The notes beneath the pieces are model-generated. The model ran no database searches. It had not been told where the DNA came from and saw nothing but the letters and a program-made list of their open reading frames with translations. A stretch of 64,000 nucleotides of DNA from positions 44,387,786-44,451,785 of the forward strand of contig QCXZ01000041.1 in NCBI GenBank assembly GCA_025024175.1, given 5' to 3'. Source of the stretch: Rhyzopertha dominica. Lineage: Eukaryota; Arthropoda; Insecta; Coleoptera; Bostrichidae. Made by a program: the position numbers and the translations under genes. This document shows, in pieces, positions 49,356 to 62,720 of the stretch (the stretch's first letter is position 1; every line of letters begins with the position of its first letter).

Positions 49356-50545
49356 TAGTACTCGTAGCTGTGTACATAACTTGTTGTAGTGGTGGTGGTA
49401 AAAAAAAGAACGAGACAATGTAATATTTGAATGTGTTACTCGAACTTTTTTCGTTCTTGTGCAAATGAACTTGCTCTATATCACTTTTTGAGACGCCGAT
49501 TTCAATTTTTGGCGCGTGTTACACATCACATTTATCGCTCATTCAATATATCGCCGAAATCAGATGCTCACAGCGTTGAGTGACGCGAACACCTCATTTC
49601 TCATACTTCTCCACGCGCAACATTTCCCCCCGTGAAACACCTCGGAGCCTTGATTGCGCCAAGACGAGAGGCGAAAAAGCAACTACCAGGAATAGCGTCG
49701 GGGTAGTATTCGAAAGTCGAGAGTAGAAACAGAACAAAAGCTGCCTTAAAATTATATGTTTCCATTTCCATTTGCGATTTGCGCTTTATCCTGGAAGTTT
49801 CATTTGCCTACTATAAACAAGTAATCCGGGGAGTGGAACAGGAGTTGTAATATCGGATGCAGAACTCGTGTAGCCCGCAAGATCTAGCTGGCGCGTCGAC
49901 AGAGACGCGCTGTGTCCTCTTTTGCATAGGCAGCCGCAAACACGGGGAAATAAATCCCAGATTTCGCAGTAGCGATTCTCAATTCAGACTTTAATACCGC
50001 ATCATCGGCATGGCGGCTGACACAGACTGATGGACAGGTGACGGTTGGGTTCTACAAGTTCTTTTTGTCTGCTCATCTATTACTAATTCGGTTATAAGCG
50101 AGCTAATTTTTGCTGCTCTTCTATTCATTCGCATTTTAGCTGTCATTCATCAGTATTCTAAGTAAGGGTAGATTGCCCTTTTAATTTTTATGTACATACA
50201 TTTTATTAGATTACTGTTAGCATACTCTTGGTTTGTAAAGCAACAATGAATATACATATAAGATGCGGACAGGCTTGCTGATTATTAAGCAATCTCGTGT
50301 AAACAAATGATTCCAGCACACATGTGAATATCTTTGGTCCTAGCAAACCAATCTCGTAACATATGGCGCCCAACGTGGAGCAGAATCGAAATTTTGAGGA
50401 AAGCTGTAGTGAATACAGGGTCTTGTACCCCAAACAGTGAATTTAGTGTTGTCTACACATTTTCGACCTTTGTTAACTATACATTTTATAACATAACTGT
50501 GCCCATATTGAACAGGCTCCTATACTTTACAACTTCTACAAGGTT
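49356..50545. other. GC-richer island (about 49480-50050), then AT-rich DNA
   Basis: No gene was recognised. The island is unique, rich in CG and free of long ORFs. It is a candidate conserved non-coding block. Confidence 0.35.
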
Positions 50546-50597
50546 CCTCCAGATTTAGCTTCTAGTGCGCTACTATACCCAAAACTAGGTGGGAGCG
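50546..50597 (-). repeat. tRNA-derived SINE fragment
   Basis: It shares CTCCAGATTTAGCTTCTAGT (one or two changes) and GCGCT with the copy at 50835-50905. It is broken before the B box. Confidence 0.5.
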
Positions 50598-50834
50598 TGT
50601 AATTAAATGACGTCTATTATGTGAACGGAAACCGTTACCACATCATCTATTGCCAAATACTATGATTTAGAATTTAATCTCAATAGCTACGACAGATAGT
50701 TTTTTGTGGGGGTAGAAAACATTATTAACATAAATAATCTTATATCAGTTTTGAATATATGTCCTTGCATGTAATGTCATGTTAACTTGAATAATTAGTG
50801 CGTAAAATGGCAAATTTAAGAAGAAAATATATTG

Positions 50835-50905
50835 GCTCCCACTGGGAATCGAACCCGGGTCTCCAGGTTTAGCCTCTAGTGCGCTGCCATCGCGCTATTA
50901 GTGTC
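50835..50905 (-). repeat. tRNA-derived SINE head / tRNA pseudogene
   Basis: On the minus strand TAGCGCGATGG is an A-box match within a GCGC/GCGC D-stem. An imperfect anticodon arm follows with CTA at the anticodon place and no U33. A T-arm with GGTTCGATTCC completes the B box (50855-50845). The 5' acceptor strand does not pair with GGGAGCC, so this is a tRNA relic or SINE head, not a working tRNA. Confidence 0.65.
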
Positions 50906-52129
50906 ATGTTCATGAGCAAATGTATTTTCTTCCTCATTTTGCTGTTGTACCCACTAATTATACAACTTAAAACGATAATTACAGGCGACGACATCTATGC
51001 AAACTGATATGCATATGTAGTTTTATTAGATCTTCGAAACTTCCAGCGTTCTTTGTGTGTACAACAGTCTCATCAAATGCATAAAGTTGCACCAAGGACG
51101 GTTCATTTCAAACTTTCTTTAACCCAAAGCATGAAAGATCTTTTATTCTGCTCTAAATAAACTTCTTTAATGCGGATTTTGAAAAAATCGGATAATAGGA
51201 ATACAATTGCAGTCGGCGATTTTATAGTATCAGTAAACAACTTTTTCCCAGTTTGAGTGACCTTTCAGCCAGTGCTCCAAGGCCTCTCTTGTTTTGCTGC
51301 GCGTTACGAAATGTTCGTTTGACCTTCTTATGCAATGATACCGTCGTAACCTGAGCAACATGCACAAATTCCTTCCAATATGCTCCTGTCCGGTAGTTTC
51401 CTACTCGCATCGGACGTAGTGCTTCTCCCCGACATTTCCATGCGGTGCGCCAACCTCTACACGTATTATTGGCTTTTGCAATTTCCGAGGCGGATTCTTT
51501 CTCTCTCGCGGTCCCGAGCTAATCGCGACCGACTCTCGAACATGGAAAGACCAAGTTTTCCATTTAACCTCAACGATATATTTTACGAGCTTTTAGTTAA
51601 ACAACTCGGGACGCTTGATTTATGGCCCGCCGTCCCGAACACGTTTAAATTCGTGATGAATATTGGCCTCCTGCACACCATCTTTGTCATCATACTCCAC
51701 GAGCGAAATTAACAGTGGTAAATAATTGCCCAATCAAAAGCAGCGTTGCGACTTGATGGATTGTCGGAATTCAGTGTCGGATGACTGTGCGAAAAGAACA
51801 AATGAAGTGGTTTGTTGCACACTTGGATGGGGAGCAGTCTGGACATACAAGATGGCCATATATTACCATTATTCAGTGGTGCAATGGTATATTATGATAT
51901 AAGAGCGCAATCCAGCCTTCCTAGCCTGCGAGTGTTTCCAGCTGAATGTAATCATTCTCAGTCTAAGTTAAATTTAACTTAGTAGGCTTGTTCATTCGCC
52001 ATTTTTGGTTATTCATTTAGTTTAATTTGCGCTCAAAATGAATATAGTAAGCAATAATAAAAAGTTTTATTTCGAAACCATATTATTAGCCCAGTAAGCA
52101 AAAAAGATATAGGTCAAAAGTAGTTTACA
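50906..52129. other. Intergenic DNA with GC-richer island (about 51370-51720)
   Basis: The island contains a 110-codon plus-strand ORF (51380-51712) with hydrophobic C-terminus. No family is recognised and no signal of splicing is clear. Confidence 0.35.
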
Positions 52130-52490
52130 ACTACTGTGAATAAGGCTTTTGAATGGGTGGCACAGAAAGATTTATTGGTCATCAATGAACCATTAGAGCT
52201 GCATTCACAACAAGGAAGAAATTTCACATCAACAGTATTTCAGAAACAAACACCAGACCAGCCCCTCTTTATCCGAAATCAAATGGAATGTTCGATCGGT
52301 TTAACCGAACAATGGGACAGTTGTGGAAAGCCGTCAAACCGTTTAGAACAAGCACCTTCCTCTATTTTTATTGGCGTATTCACCAACGATCAATGAGACC
52401 ACGGAAGAGAGTTGAGGTTACCGTGCGATCTGAAATTTGGTTGAACCAGAACTCCTGAAGGGGAAGTAACGAATTATGGCGACATCTTTC
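52130..52490 (+). pseudogene. pol: Ty3/gypsy integrase remnant
   Basis: The first frame gives EPLELHSQQGRNFTSTVFQ, the part of the integrase core that precedes the third catalytic region; the family usually has D where the first Q of QQG stands. A frame change leads into APLYPKSNGMFDRFNRTMGQ, where the catalytic E and its neighbours are altered. A further frame reads LRLPCDLKFG then stop. The last piece resembles LNLPCDLEFG at 8.6 kb, so the two copies belong to related elements on opposite strands. Stops and two frameshifts make it inactive. Confidence 0.8.
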
Positions 52491-55400
52491 GGAAGTCACT
52501 TTTGGAAACCCATGGTTTGGTGAGGTAGATAATAAAGATTGACAGTGGTTATGCGAAAGCTCACTATTATGGAAGGGATAATCATAGTTAATTCAAGGAT
52601 GTATCAGATACTATATAAGTTAGCGCAATTTTTGATGATAATACGCTATTATTTACAGAAGTAATTACCATCACGCTCAATGACCTTTTTGGCAACTTGA
52701 CATCAATTTGGCATGCCGGTTTTGCAGGATAAGAAAATTGACGGACTGCAAAAGGTTGTAAACGCTTGACGAAATGTCAGGAAAATAGGAAGAAAGTGTA
52801 ATAATAACACTTTCTTCAATTGAGCCGTTTCCAGGAGCCCATAATGGATAATTCCTGTTGTACAGCCAACACACAATAACATTTTATTTTGGTACGGTAA
52901 AGTCTTGGAACTGTGTGGTTCCAAATCAATGGGCGGTATCCATCAGACGGAGATGCCGACTTATCATTGTCAACCAAGACAGATTTACTTTTATTCGTAA
53001 TTTTGCTTATGCTTGTGAAAGGTTTCTTCTTTTTTAGCCATCATAGATCACTGCAGTAGGGCTTAACCACTACTAACTCATGGCTCCACTCTTCAGTAAA
53101 TCCAATAGATTGCGCTCTGCACTATTGTGCTTTCATTATTACTTAAGTGGTAAAACCACTGAATTTGTTATCATTTAACGATTCATATGGAACATTTGCT
53201 TAAATTGTACGTCTTTTGTAGCTGATGAAGGTACATCATCACTCACATTGAACCCTTCTGCAAGCACTAGGCATGTTTTCTGAAATTTGCCTTCACAATC
53301 TGTTGAATACCCTCATTGTCAATGACTTCGGTCTTCCAGAATGGGCTTCGTCGTTATTTTTTCTTACACCACTTCTTGTTGTTCCATCTCTTATAGCATC
53401 ATCTCCGAATGCCGCACATGTTTTTTGCGGCGCCACTGGAGCTTTGGTACCAGGTTAGTACCCATAGAGTAAATAACCTCGAATTAAGGTTGAAAACTAG
53501 GACCTGAAACATTGTCACCAACTGTTTATGTATCTGATAAAAGAAGGATTAATACTAAAGTGGATGACAAATAGCAGCCAGGTGGTATCGATCAACAAAC
53601 TTAAATAAATTCATTGCACATTGTTGTATACGAAAACCAACGAACTTATTTGGTTAATCGATAGATTTAGTGTGTCTCTATAATCCACATAGTAGAAAAC
53701 GCCTTAGTTGTCATCATTCTGGGAAAAGCCCAGTCAGATAGTGAATAGGATAAAGGACATAGCTTAAAGAACCTCCTAGCACAGCCCAAGATCCAAAATG
53801 AAAGTGGTACGCTTAAATCGTTTAAGCGAACACCAAAGAAATCTTGAGGAATGGGTCTCATCGTGACGATCAGTTTTCAAGGAAGGACTAATGTTACGAA
53901 TTAGCCGCGGGTATTACTACCGCCAGTGTCATGTATGTGCAGGCGGTAGCTTAGGTAACTGATAGATGGCGTGGGAATGTTAGATCATTCGGGGGAGATA
54001 TGGTAATCGTGTGGAGAAGTATCGAAACTGAAAGAAAACGCGAAGCCGGATGCAACCTTTATTGAGGCCCGACGAAAACCCTCAAGTGGAAAAATTATAG
54101 TGAAATGTAGTGTTTGAATAGTGGTAAATTGAATCAATAGTTCTAGAATTTAGTAGATATCATTGCTTGTTGTATAAATAAAAGAAGTTTTATTTTCGCA
54201 CACTTAATACTAATAATGAATGCCAACTACCACATTTTCTGGCATGATAATAAGTATATTTCCAACATTAATATGCCATTGTTTCCCTGTTGATGAATTG
54301 TAACGATGACATTTCCTTTTTGCCAACCTGGATATAGGTATTCAAACGAGCAATCTTTTTATACAATTTTGCAATCCATAGAACGCGAGATACGAAGTTC
54401 GTTACACCCGAAAGCTGCAGGTTCTTTGTTATCTAGTCTCCCCGCTTTTATATCGTTTTAGTGTTACACAGTCAACCTGCACCTTTCAGGCAGGTAATTG
54501 ATTATGCACATATCGTTCACTCGGAGCGATTCCCTGCTTTCGAGCGGCGTATCGCGTGTTGCCAACCACTAAACTGCCGAAGCAATATCCTTTCCTAACG
54601 ATCAGCACTATCAATAAACAGCAACAGAAATGGTACGTCTACCGGTCGAGTTTTCTGAAAACACGCCGTTATTAGGCAACGTTCCTCGCGATGAACACCG
54701 AGCCCGTTAATGATCCTAACAAACAACTTAATGGTGCTTAATGAAACGGCGTTAACTTGCACAACCGCGCATACACGTTTAGATCCACACGTGCTGTGAA
54801 ACCGCCTCATATGCAAGTGGAGTGGACCGAAATAGCTTCGGAAACAAGATGGATTTATGCTCGTATTGAAATGCTTCGGGCACAGGAGACCATCTTAAAA
54901 TTAGAATGGTGTTTGAAGTAGTTGCCCCCAGCGCGTGTTTATAAAGTTCTTCCTCGAGCACAGATGGTCCCGTATTGCATCAAAGTATGTGGGGTTACAC
55001 AACGGCGCAATTATTGTACATGAATGTAGGTGGCAATTTCTGATTTTGGGCAAGAACGGTCTAAATGATGGCAACGTCACTGAAATTAATAGACTTACTT
55101 TCTAATCTATACAATGGTGTCGAAAGCAGCAAAAACAGTCAGCACTTTTTTACTGCTGCGACTTTATCAGAAGACCAGATCGCGCGGTAATTCCGGTGTT
55201 CCAATTTTAGCTTGCACCATCTACGTCGCACGATTTTGGCAGGTGGAGCCACTACGTAAGTTCATTTGCTTGATGGATCAATAAAATTCTCGACTAGTAA
55301 AACACTAAATAACGACCTACAACTTTTACTCGCCTTATTATACTAACACTGAAGAACAAAGCTTATGATGTAGCACTACGGTTAGTTACATCCGAAGCCG

Positions 55401-57512
55401 TTCAGGGGATTAACCTGTAAAAATGATAATATCAGAGTAATGTAGGTTACTACTTTTCAATTGAGGGTAGATATTATCGTGAACATTGAAACATTTCCAT
55501 TATCGTAACAGACTCTCAAATGGATATACACCTTAAGGACATATGCGAATTAAGCCCTACCACACGATAAGATTAATACCTAACTGAAACATGGAATTCT
55601 TAGGGAAGACATTAATGAAGTGGCGCAAGAGCAAAGCAATTGGAGAAGATAAGATACCCATGAACTTTTGAACACGTTAAGCTAAAAAGCTGCTCTAAAA
55701 TGGGATAAAATCGTTGAAATTGACTTTCTCCTAATGGTGATATCTTTCTCAAAACCTAAAATGGCGCCACAGTCGTTATCATCTCAAAAATGTCAGTCTC
55801 GGGGTGTTGCTACACTTCATTTTGTTCATTCAATTTCAAACGCTCCTGTCAGTATAGTGACGCATGTACTAACTTGTCAAATCGGCGATATCAGTTGTCC
55901 GTGTCAATTATTCAGACTACTGTGTTGTGCTTTGATACTATTTTCTTATGAAGCGGAAAAAATCTCCAATGAAACTTAAATACTAAAAACAGCTTTTTAA
56001 TATTATTAACAAAGGAAGAAATTATAGGGGCAGTATCCTATACTATATAAAATACAATATTGTGCGAACATTCGCAGACGTCCGTACGAGAACTGGATCA
56101 GTTGCTTAAAGAAGTAGTTTTTATTCTACAAAATATGCCTTTTTTGAGGCAAAAAAGGCAGAAGTCTTCTTGTTGATTTTAAGAACACCATCAAGAATTA
56201 TCCCAGAAACTTTCTATAATCTTTAAAAACAAGTATAAAACTAGCTCAATTATTATCACACACGTGGTTTCATACATAACAGCACTCAAAAGTTGGCTGT
56301 AAAATTATAGTATGGCATATTTAACAGTTAACATTTTTTTTATTAAAGAACAGTCGTCATACATACATATGAGATAAATTTTCCTAACTCTAATATCATT
56401 CACTTGTTTTATACGTTAAATTACACGTCTGTTATATCAATAAAATTTATTGGCGCAATCCATCCATGAATTAAGTAGCTTGTCGTTGCGGGTCATTTTT
56501 TATTATTGATGTATTAGGAAAACAAGTGCCAAATTTATTTTACTATCAGTAGGTTAACGAATTAGATTGAAATATAAATAATACAAGCTCTGCAAAGATG
56601 ATGTCGATTTGATTTATTTTTTAATACATCCTGATGTTCGCTCAAATTTTTTAGTTACTGACGTCTAAATACCGGAAATCAACTCTTCCGTATTTTTATT
56701 GGATACCAAAAATTAAACGCGGCTTTCTAAAAATGTCTCCCAATGTATTAAGTTTGAACATGTTGAGTTAGAATATTTTGATTAAATTATAGTAAGATCG
56801 TTGAATAATAAACTTTCTTTAAACGTAACATGTTTTCATTATCTATCTAAATAGCTGTATTTAGTGAATATGAAATTGGAATCCTCATAACCTTACAATG
56901 AGTTGTCCATTTTTAATTTACTGAACACATTTACATAGGTATGTAAGTAATGAAAGTAGGGGCAATAGTTTCACAGGATATATGACATCAGAAAATAAAA
57001 GGAAATCATTATTCAACGATCTTATCCTCATTTTATCCGAACCTTTTAACTTATCGATTCAAAGGTCAACAATGGAGAGACTAGAAGCGCACTGTACACG
57101 TAAAACCTAATAATAATAATGTTACAAAATCAAAATTATGGTAGTTAATCAATAAACAATTACATCATTACTTTGTTTGGTTTAAGTTTAAATACCACAT
57201 AAAGATGTTGCACTTTATTTATTATGTTATTTTTACGTTTTAGGGTCGTTTTATAGAAAAGAAGAGAACACAAGAATGGGGCTTACGATTCCAAGTCGAA
57301 GAAGCTAGAAGTACAACGATATATTCCTTTTAAAATAAGGTAAGTACCAATGTTCGAGGAATATTACACGTAAAATAAATAGTAATAAAGCCCTCGAAGG
57401 CTAATAAAAGAGTACTTTTTAATTAATAATTATATATAATAATTAATAAACAAGACAGCCATCTTACTCTGATTTTCCATAAAATTAATTATAACTGTTT
57501 TTATGTTGTTGC
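52491..57512. other. Intergenic DNA with a GC-richer island (about 54430-54990)
   Basis: No gene was recognised. CTACCGCC (53917-53924) pairs perfectly with GGCGGTAG (53942-53949) around a 17-nt loop. The island is non-repetitive with ORFs on both strands of unknown meaning. Confidence 0.35.
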
Positions 57513-57715
57513 TGTTGTTGTTTTCCGAGCTGTTATGTCGTGATCCGAATTTTCCTTCTCCTACAGACGTTTCGCTGCCCTTTGCTGGTAGCATTTTCAG
57601 TCTTGACAATTGTAATCAAGAAGTCGAACTGAAGATGCTGCCAGCGACAAGCAACGAAACGTCTATAGGAAAAAAAACTTCAGACCACGATATAACAGCC
57701 CGAAAAACAACAGCA
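57513..57715. repeat. 200-bp palindrome with two hammerhead-like motifs
   Basis: Arms of about 90 bp (57513-57602 and 57627-57715) are imperfect reverse complements around a 24-nt spacer. Each arm carries one copy of a motif, on opposite strands. The right arm has CTGAAGA at 57629-57635, then TGCTGCC, then CGAAACGTC ending at 57663. The left arm (minus strand) has CTGAAAA, then GGGCAGCGAAACGTC. Combining the arms gives a perfect GCTGCC/GGCAGC stem, which suggests both decayed from one structured ancestor resembling a Penelope-type terminus. Confidence 0.65.
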
Positions 57716-60359
57716 GAAAAGTCAACGCCGGCTATGAAAGCTTCGAAAAATATTACCGGTCCTTTACTCGATATCTGCAGTACCTCACCAGCGATGCATA
57801 TCCTCAAAGCAAAGCTTCCATATATGGTATGCAGTTAGACCTCATTTAGTACGGGAGTCTGGCCCACACGCAAAGAAATTACAAGTTCCAATGTCGAATC
57901 CGCCCAAATATCACTCGAACCCCGATGAAGCAGGTTCGATAACGCTGCTGCCGCGGTGTATGAATTTCCGTCGCCTAACCTATGCCCAGCACGCACAATA
58001 ATTTGTTTGCCTAACAACACGACGACGTTTTAATCAATACCTCCAACTAATAAATAAATGAACCGAGCTCATTTACCGTAATATTACGCTCATTTATTTT
58101 ACAAAAGTTTTACAGCGGCTGTGTGACGCTCGGGTCACGCACACCGAGACTCTTGTGTTTGTTGAACCCAATTCCGGTTCACGGGAGATACTTGCAGAAA
58201 CGCCAGCAGTCGTAAAGTGTAATAATCATGTCAGCGATGACGATCTGTATGTGTACGGCGAATTAATGCGCACCAGTAAACACAACAAATAAATTATGGA
58301 CTGCTACACGCATAGGTAAACATATTAAACAAATACGTTGCTGATAAAGCGCGTGACGCTATTCTAAATGGTAAAGTCCCTAAACGTGGAATTGGGCGTA
58401 TTATTGGTGTTTACTTTCGACTAATTTATGCCACTCGGACATAAAATTGCGCTTAAATGACTATCCAGATCGTTTTTGGTCCTGAGAACGCGTGAGGAAA
58501 GCTCATAATTTACGTGGAATCGCAAAACACAACATGATGTAAGTCTGACATCACGAATGGTATAATAGATTACCTGTTTACAGTTGTTACAAGTATGTGT
58601 ACGTGTAGAACAGTAACACCCGCACTCTATCCTTTCTTGGAAAACTTCAACGAGGGATAAAGGCCGAAGGCTTTTTATCCCGACATCGTTTCATCTGAAT
58701 AATATCAATCTACTTTTTCGTGACAAGTACTACGCTTCAAAATCTGGTGAATAAACTGGGCATAGCTTGAATTTTTAGTTATCGGGCCGATTGTTTTCAA
58801 ATTTTGCCGAATGTGTAAAACTTTCTAATAACTAATAAATAAATAAGATAAATAGGTTTGTCTTGTACGGATCTTGGCATCTATTGAAAAACAGGTAAAG
58901 CTTTTTAGCGCAACTTACTCGAAGTATTTGCTCGATTTAACATTCGTCCATCCATAGGGAGTGACGTCTCGATCCCTAAGCATCGGATTAACCTCGGTTT
59001 TTCGCTGTATAGTAGCTTGTTGCCTGTAGGCGTCCCTCAAACAAGGGTCACTAGGATGCTGCCCCTAGGATCAAAATGCTTATTCTGTTTGATATGTTGC
59101 TTTACGGGTGCCGTTGAACATGATCTTTGATTGCTGAGTATAATGGTGCATGTAAATTTTGACTAATACAATTTTGACATAAAGATGCAAAAATTCGATA
59201 TTGCTTCGTAAGTATCGTTGAGCATAGTTTTAGGTCCTAAGTATGATGGTACATTTCAAAATTGGATTAGGAGTAGGACGGACACGCACCATGATACTTA
59301 AAGCTGCAAAAAATCAATTTTGCTTCATGGATGTCATTGAACGTGATTTTTGGTGCTGAGTGTGATGGTGTACATGAAATTTGGATAAAGGCTATGGTCA
59401 TGCACCATGCTACATAAAATTCTGATTTGTAACCGCCGAGTTTTCACTATTTTTAATAAGCTGCACCATCGTACTAATTTGGTCTTAATTGTCTAGGTTG
59501 GAGGCAAAGCATAAATGACGACGAGAGAAGTAGAAGAATAAAAACTGGAACAAATGCTGAAATTATTACTTAAAACGTTGAAGCCGTGTTTTTCTAAAAT
59601 CATCGTGGTTATAACAATGGGAAAATGTAAACAATTTGAACATGACTAAATTTTAGCAAGATGGGATTAACATTTAAGATAAGGATTTAGGCTTTTTGGT
59701 AGAGATCTGATGAGACTTGGGACCCAACACAAAATTGGAAGTGATCTCACTATTTAGCAAATCCAAAGATAATTGAAAATAATGTTTAAAAGCTAAATAC
59801 GATTTCCAACTGCCACATTGCTCCTCACAAGTTTCTGTTTCTTCTTCTTTCCGTGAAGTTCCACCAATTAAATCATTATACCTTCCTACAGCACCTTCCT
59901 ACTAGTTTTCCCGGTAGGGCTTCAAGATTAAAGAGACTTTAAAGTATTTTGCAATTTAGTATTACATAATATATTATGGTAGTAGAATTGCTTCATTTGT
60001 TTTTTTAACAGCAAAGTAATCCTTTCAGTTATACGAACTTGAAGCTACCTATTGTAAATGAAACAAAAAATTCAGGTCCTTATTTTAAAAACATTAAAAA
60101 CAGAGAAATAAATTATCGACGAGAGATAAACTGGTCCTCTCTTCTCGTTCCGAGATTCTTGTCAAGACCAAATTGGATCCTTTGAAAAAAGAGAAAAGGA
60201 ATTTTTTATCTCGGCGCCGTCACTAAGTAGAGTTGAAAACGTATATCGCTTTCATTTTGTAGCTAGGTAGATTTCTGGTCACATTCTGAAACTTCATCTT
60301 TACATATGGTGGACGCTTATGCTGTACCATCAACCCCCTTACAGTAAAGCTACAGTGGC
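57716..60359. other. Intergenic DNA; GC-richer at about 57830-58550
   Basis: No gene was recognised. The first part is richer in GC, the rest AT-rich and featureless to my reading. Confidence 0.4.
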
Positions 60360-61153
60360 ATGTTTTTTTTTTCGACATACTGTTCCTCCACACTAATGCT
60401 GCAACATCTCAACAGCCTTCTGAAAACATTTTTGTCCGACCTCTGTAAACTATCTCTACAGCTTGCATCAGTTCGTCATTACTGGAAAAACGCACGTTAG
60501 TTGGGGAACAGCCTGTAATCACTCTGGGCTAGATCTGGCAAATATGGTAGATGCTCCGCTAATTCAAAGCCTGCTTGGTGTTTAGCTGCCATGGCAATAC
60601 AAAGTGTATGGCTGGGAGCATTATCCTGATGGAAGAGCACACCCTTCCTTAAATTTCCTCGGCGTTTCTCTTTTTTGAATACGCGTGAGGAGGAGAATCG
60701 TGGTGTTTCCACTCCTTACTATGCGCTTTGGTCTTGATATCCTAGTGGTTCACCTATGACTCTTGCATGTTCACATAACGACTAAGAAGGTTGTCTTTGT
60801 TTGCTAGGTAGTTTTCCAAAAGACGCTAACATTAACATTCGGAGCACGCATCTTGGACTCATCTTTTTCGTATTTAATTCTTTGGTCAGTATGTACTCCA
60901 CAATATCCTTGGTGGTTTCTCTTCGGTCTTGCAGTACTGAGTATGTCTTGTGCCTTTCTAATGTTTTTTCTGTTGTTGCCCTTATGGGAGGCATGTTGGT
61001 TATCAGCATTTATAATCTTCAAAACTGCTTCTGACTATGTCATAAGACACTGTAGACCCCCACAGTTGCCACAATGTTCTCATGAATTTGAGTTGGCGTC
61101 ATGCCCTTTTCCTGAAAGTACTTTATTACGACTCTTTGTTCCACAGGATACAT
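60360..61153 (-). pseudogene. Mariner transposase, internally deleted
   Basis: The start is ATG at 61153-61151, giving MYPVEQRVVIKYFQEKGMTP and then TQIHENIVATVG, the classic mariner N-terminal helix-turn-helix. After frame breaks, the second DNA-binding part reads DRRETTKDIVEYILTKELNT then KKMSPRCVLRML. The stretch holding the first catalytic aspartate is deleted. The last third (60712-60497) has GVLFHQDNAPSH with the second aspartate and PDLAQSDYRLFPN with the third, as in D,D34D mariners. The C-terminus (RFSSNDELMQAV, then TKMFSEGC) runs to about 60360. An intact family member is about 340-350 residues; this one cannot be active. The TIRs could not be fixed. Confidence 0.85.
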
Positions 61154-62194
61154 TTTTATGAACAATCACGATATACAGATCAACAAGACAGCAACGCCTC
61201 GAAACGCAAAGTTGAAATTTGGTGGAGATGATCTACAAATGTCAGTTAATTAACTGTCAAAAACATTAATCAAGCAACCACTTAGAAATAGGCCAGAGGC
61301 GGAGAATAGTGATCTACCCTCGTATATCGACTGTTGCCTCTGAGAAGTTAGATGTTCCTCGAACGCTACACTTGATTCACCCCGTATACAAAACCGAACA
61401 AAGGAAATCACGCCGCCAGGACGAGCTCCGGCCACAATCTAATAACGCCATTTATAGGTCCTCGTGAGTAAAAAGATGGAACACACAAACACAAATCTAT
61501 CAAACCGGTGTAACAATAGATTCCCCTCACCCTCATTTACTGCCGGGAAACCCTTGCCGAGACCGAGGATGCGGCAGTAAAACGAGGGCGAGAGAACGAG
61601 AGGACTCGCGCCGAGCTATCGCATTACCTCTTGTATAAAATCTAAGGTTAGAAATGTCCGCAGCGAGCTGCCAGTTTCTAGAACGAGCATGAAACGCGTA
61701 TAACGGCGCCCTTTCTTGCCGACGAAATGTTTTATTATCAATTATTAACCGCGCCGAGAGGATATCGTCCTTTCGGTGAATACATGTTGGATGAAGTTGA
61801 GACTTGAACGATTTATTTTGTAAGTAATGATGTTTGTTCTCTCCGAACCAAACCAAACCCGTAGAACCCCATCGCGTTAGCCCTATCTCTGTTTTAATTA
61901 GTTGTTCATTGTATTTTCCCTATTCTACGTGTTTTAGTAGTGATCTCTCTGGTGTCGCTTTGCCCATTCTAAATGATTAGGTATTTACAAGGTTTAGAAG
62001 CTGTTGACTGACTGTTGATGAAATATTTTACAAGGCTTAAATTTAAAGACTGCAATGGCACTTTAAAGGTGGAGGTACTTCTAAGTTGTAAAATATTTTA
62101 GAGAAAAAAAGTAATGAACAGAATTTAAAACCATTTACACTATGAAATAATCAATATATTCCTGTTTAAATCCATAAAAAGGAAATCCAAAGTC
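61154..62194. other. Intergenic DNA with GC-richer island (about 61360-61760)
   Basis: A 107-codon minus-strand ORF (61856-61533) lies in the island. It is basic and unrecognised, and I treat it as chance. Confidence 0.35.
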
Positions 62195-62720
62195 AAATCA
62201 AGAAAATGCTCGAACAAAATTTAACTTCCCTAGTCATTCGGCCTTGTCTTCACCTATATGGTAAGTATGTTCTCCGAAATATTTATAATCTCCTTGATAA
62301 ATTAGGCCGTTGTCAATACTTTATTAAGATAGACTTAGATAACAGCTTTCATCAGATAGAAATGAACAAAAACCATATTCCGGAAACTGTTTTCTCAACA
62401 GAATCTGTACACTATGAATTCCTCATATGCCCTTTGTCTTCTTGAATGAAAAATATATCGTTCATCTTTACAAAAGCATATTAATTAATTAGCGAGCAGT
62501 TTTCCAAAGACTGCGACTACATTCAAAATTCAAATTTTAATTCATTTTCTTAGACGAGAAGTTTTGTATTTTGGTAATATTATAATAAAGGCAAAAGCAA
62601 TTAGATAATTTCCAATTCGAAAGAGTACAAAACATGTTTAGCTTTCTTTGGACTTTTAGGCCATTACAACAAAATCACCATAGGTAATATTATCGCATGT
62701 ATGCGATTCTTTCTTCGCCA
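62195..62720 (+). pseudogene. pol: Ty3/gypsy reverse transcriptase remnant
   Basis: The frame from 62206 reads NIYNLLDKLGRCQYFIKIDL then DNSFHQIEMNKNHIPETVFS and HYEFLICP, covering RT motif A (catalytic aspartate in KIDL) to just before the LPFG-type motif. A stop at 62443 ends it and the YxDD region is missing. At about 62530-62600 LRREVLYFGN, and at about 62605-62680 NFPIRKSTKHV followed by FFGLLGHYNKI, give the connection region in shifted frames. Order and content fit a 17.6/297-like gypsy element. No gag, integrase or LTR is seen nearby before the window ends. Confidence 0.8.

Noticed and set aside
57503..57838. 111-codon plus-strand ORF
   Set aside because: It runs through both arms of a palindrome and encodes mirrored peptides; most likely not a gene.
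58068..58082. TAATATTAC, the rolling-circle origin nonamer of some ssDNA viruses
   Set aside because: No stem flanks it, no Rep-like ORF is nearby, and the 9-mer is expected by chance in AT-rich DNA.
61533..61856. 107-codon basic ORF on the minus strand
   Set aside because: No family resemblance; lies in a GC-richer island where long chance ORFs are expected.
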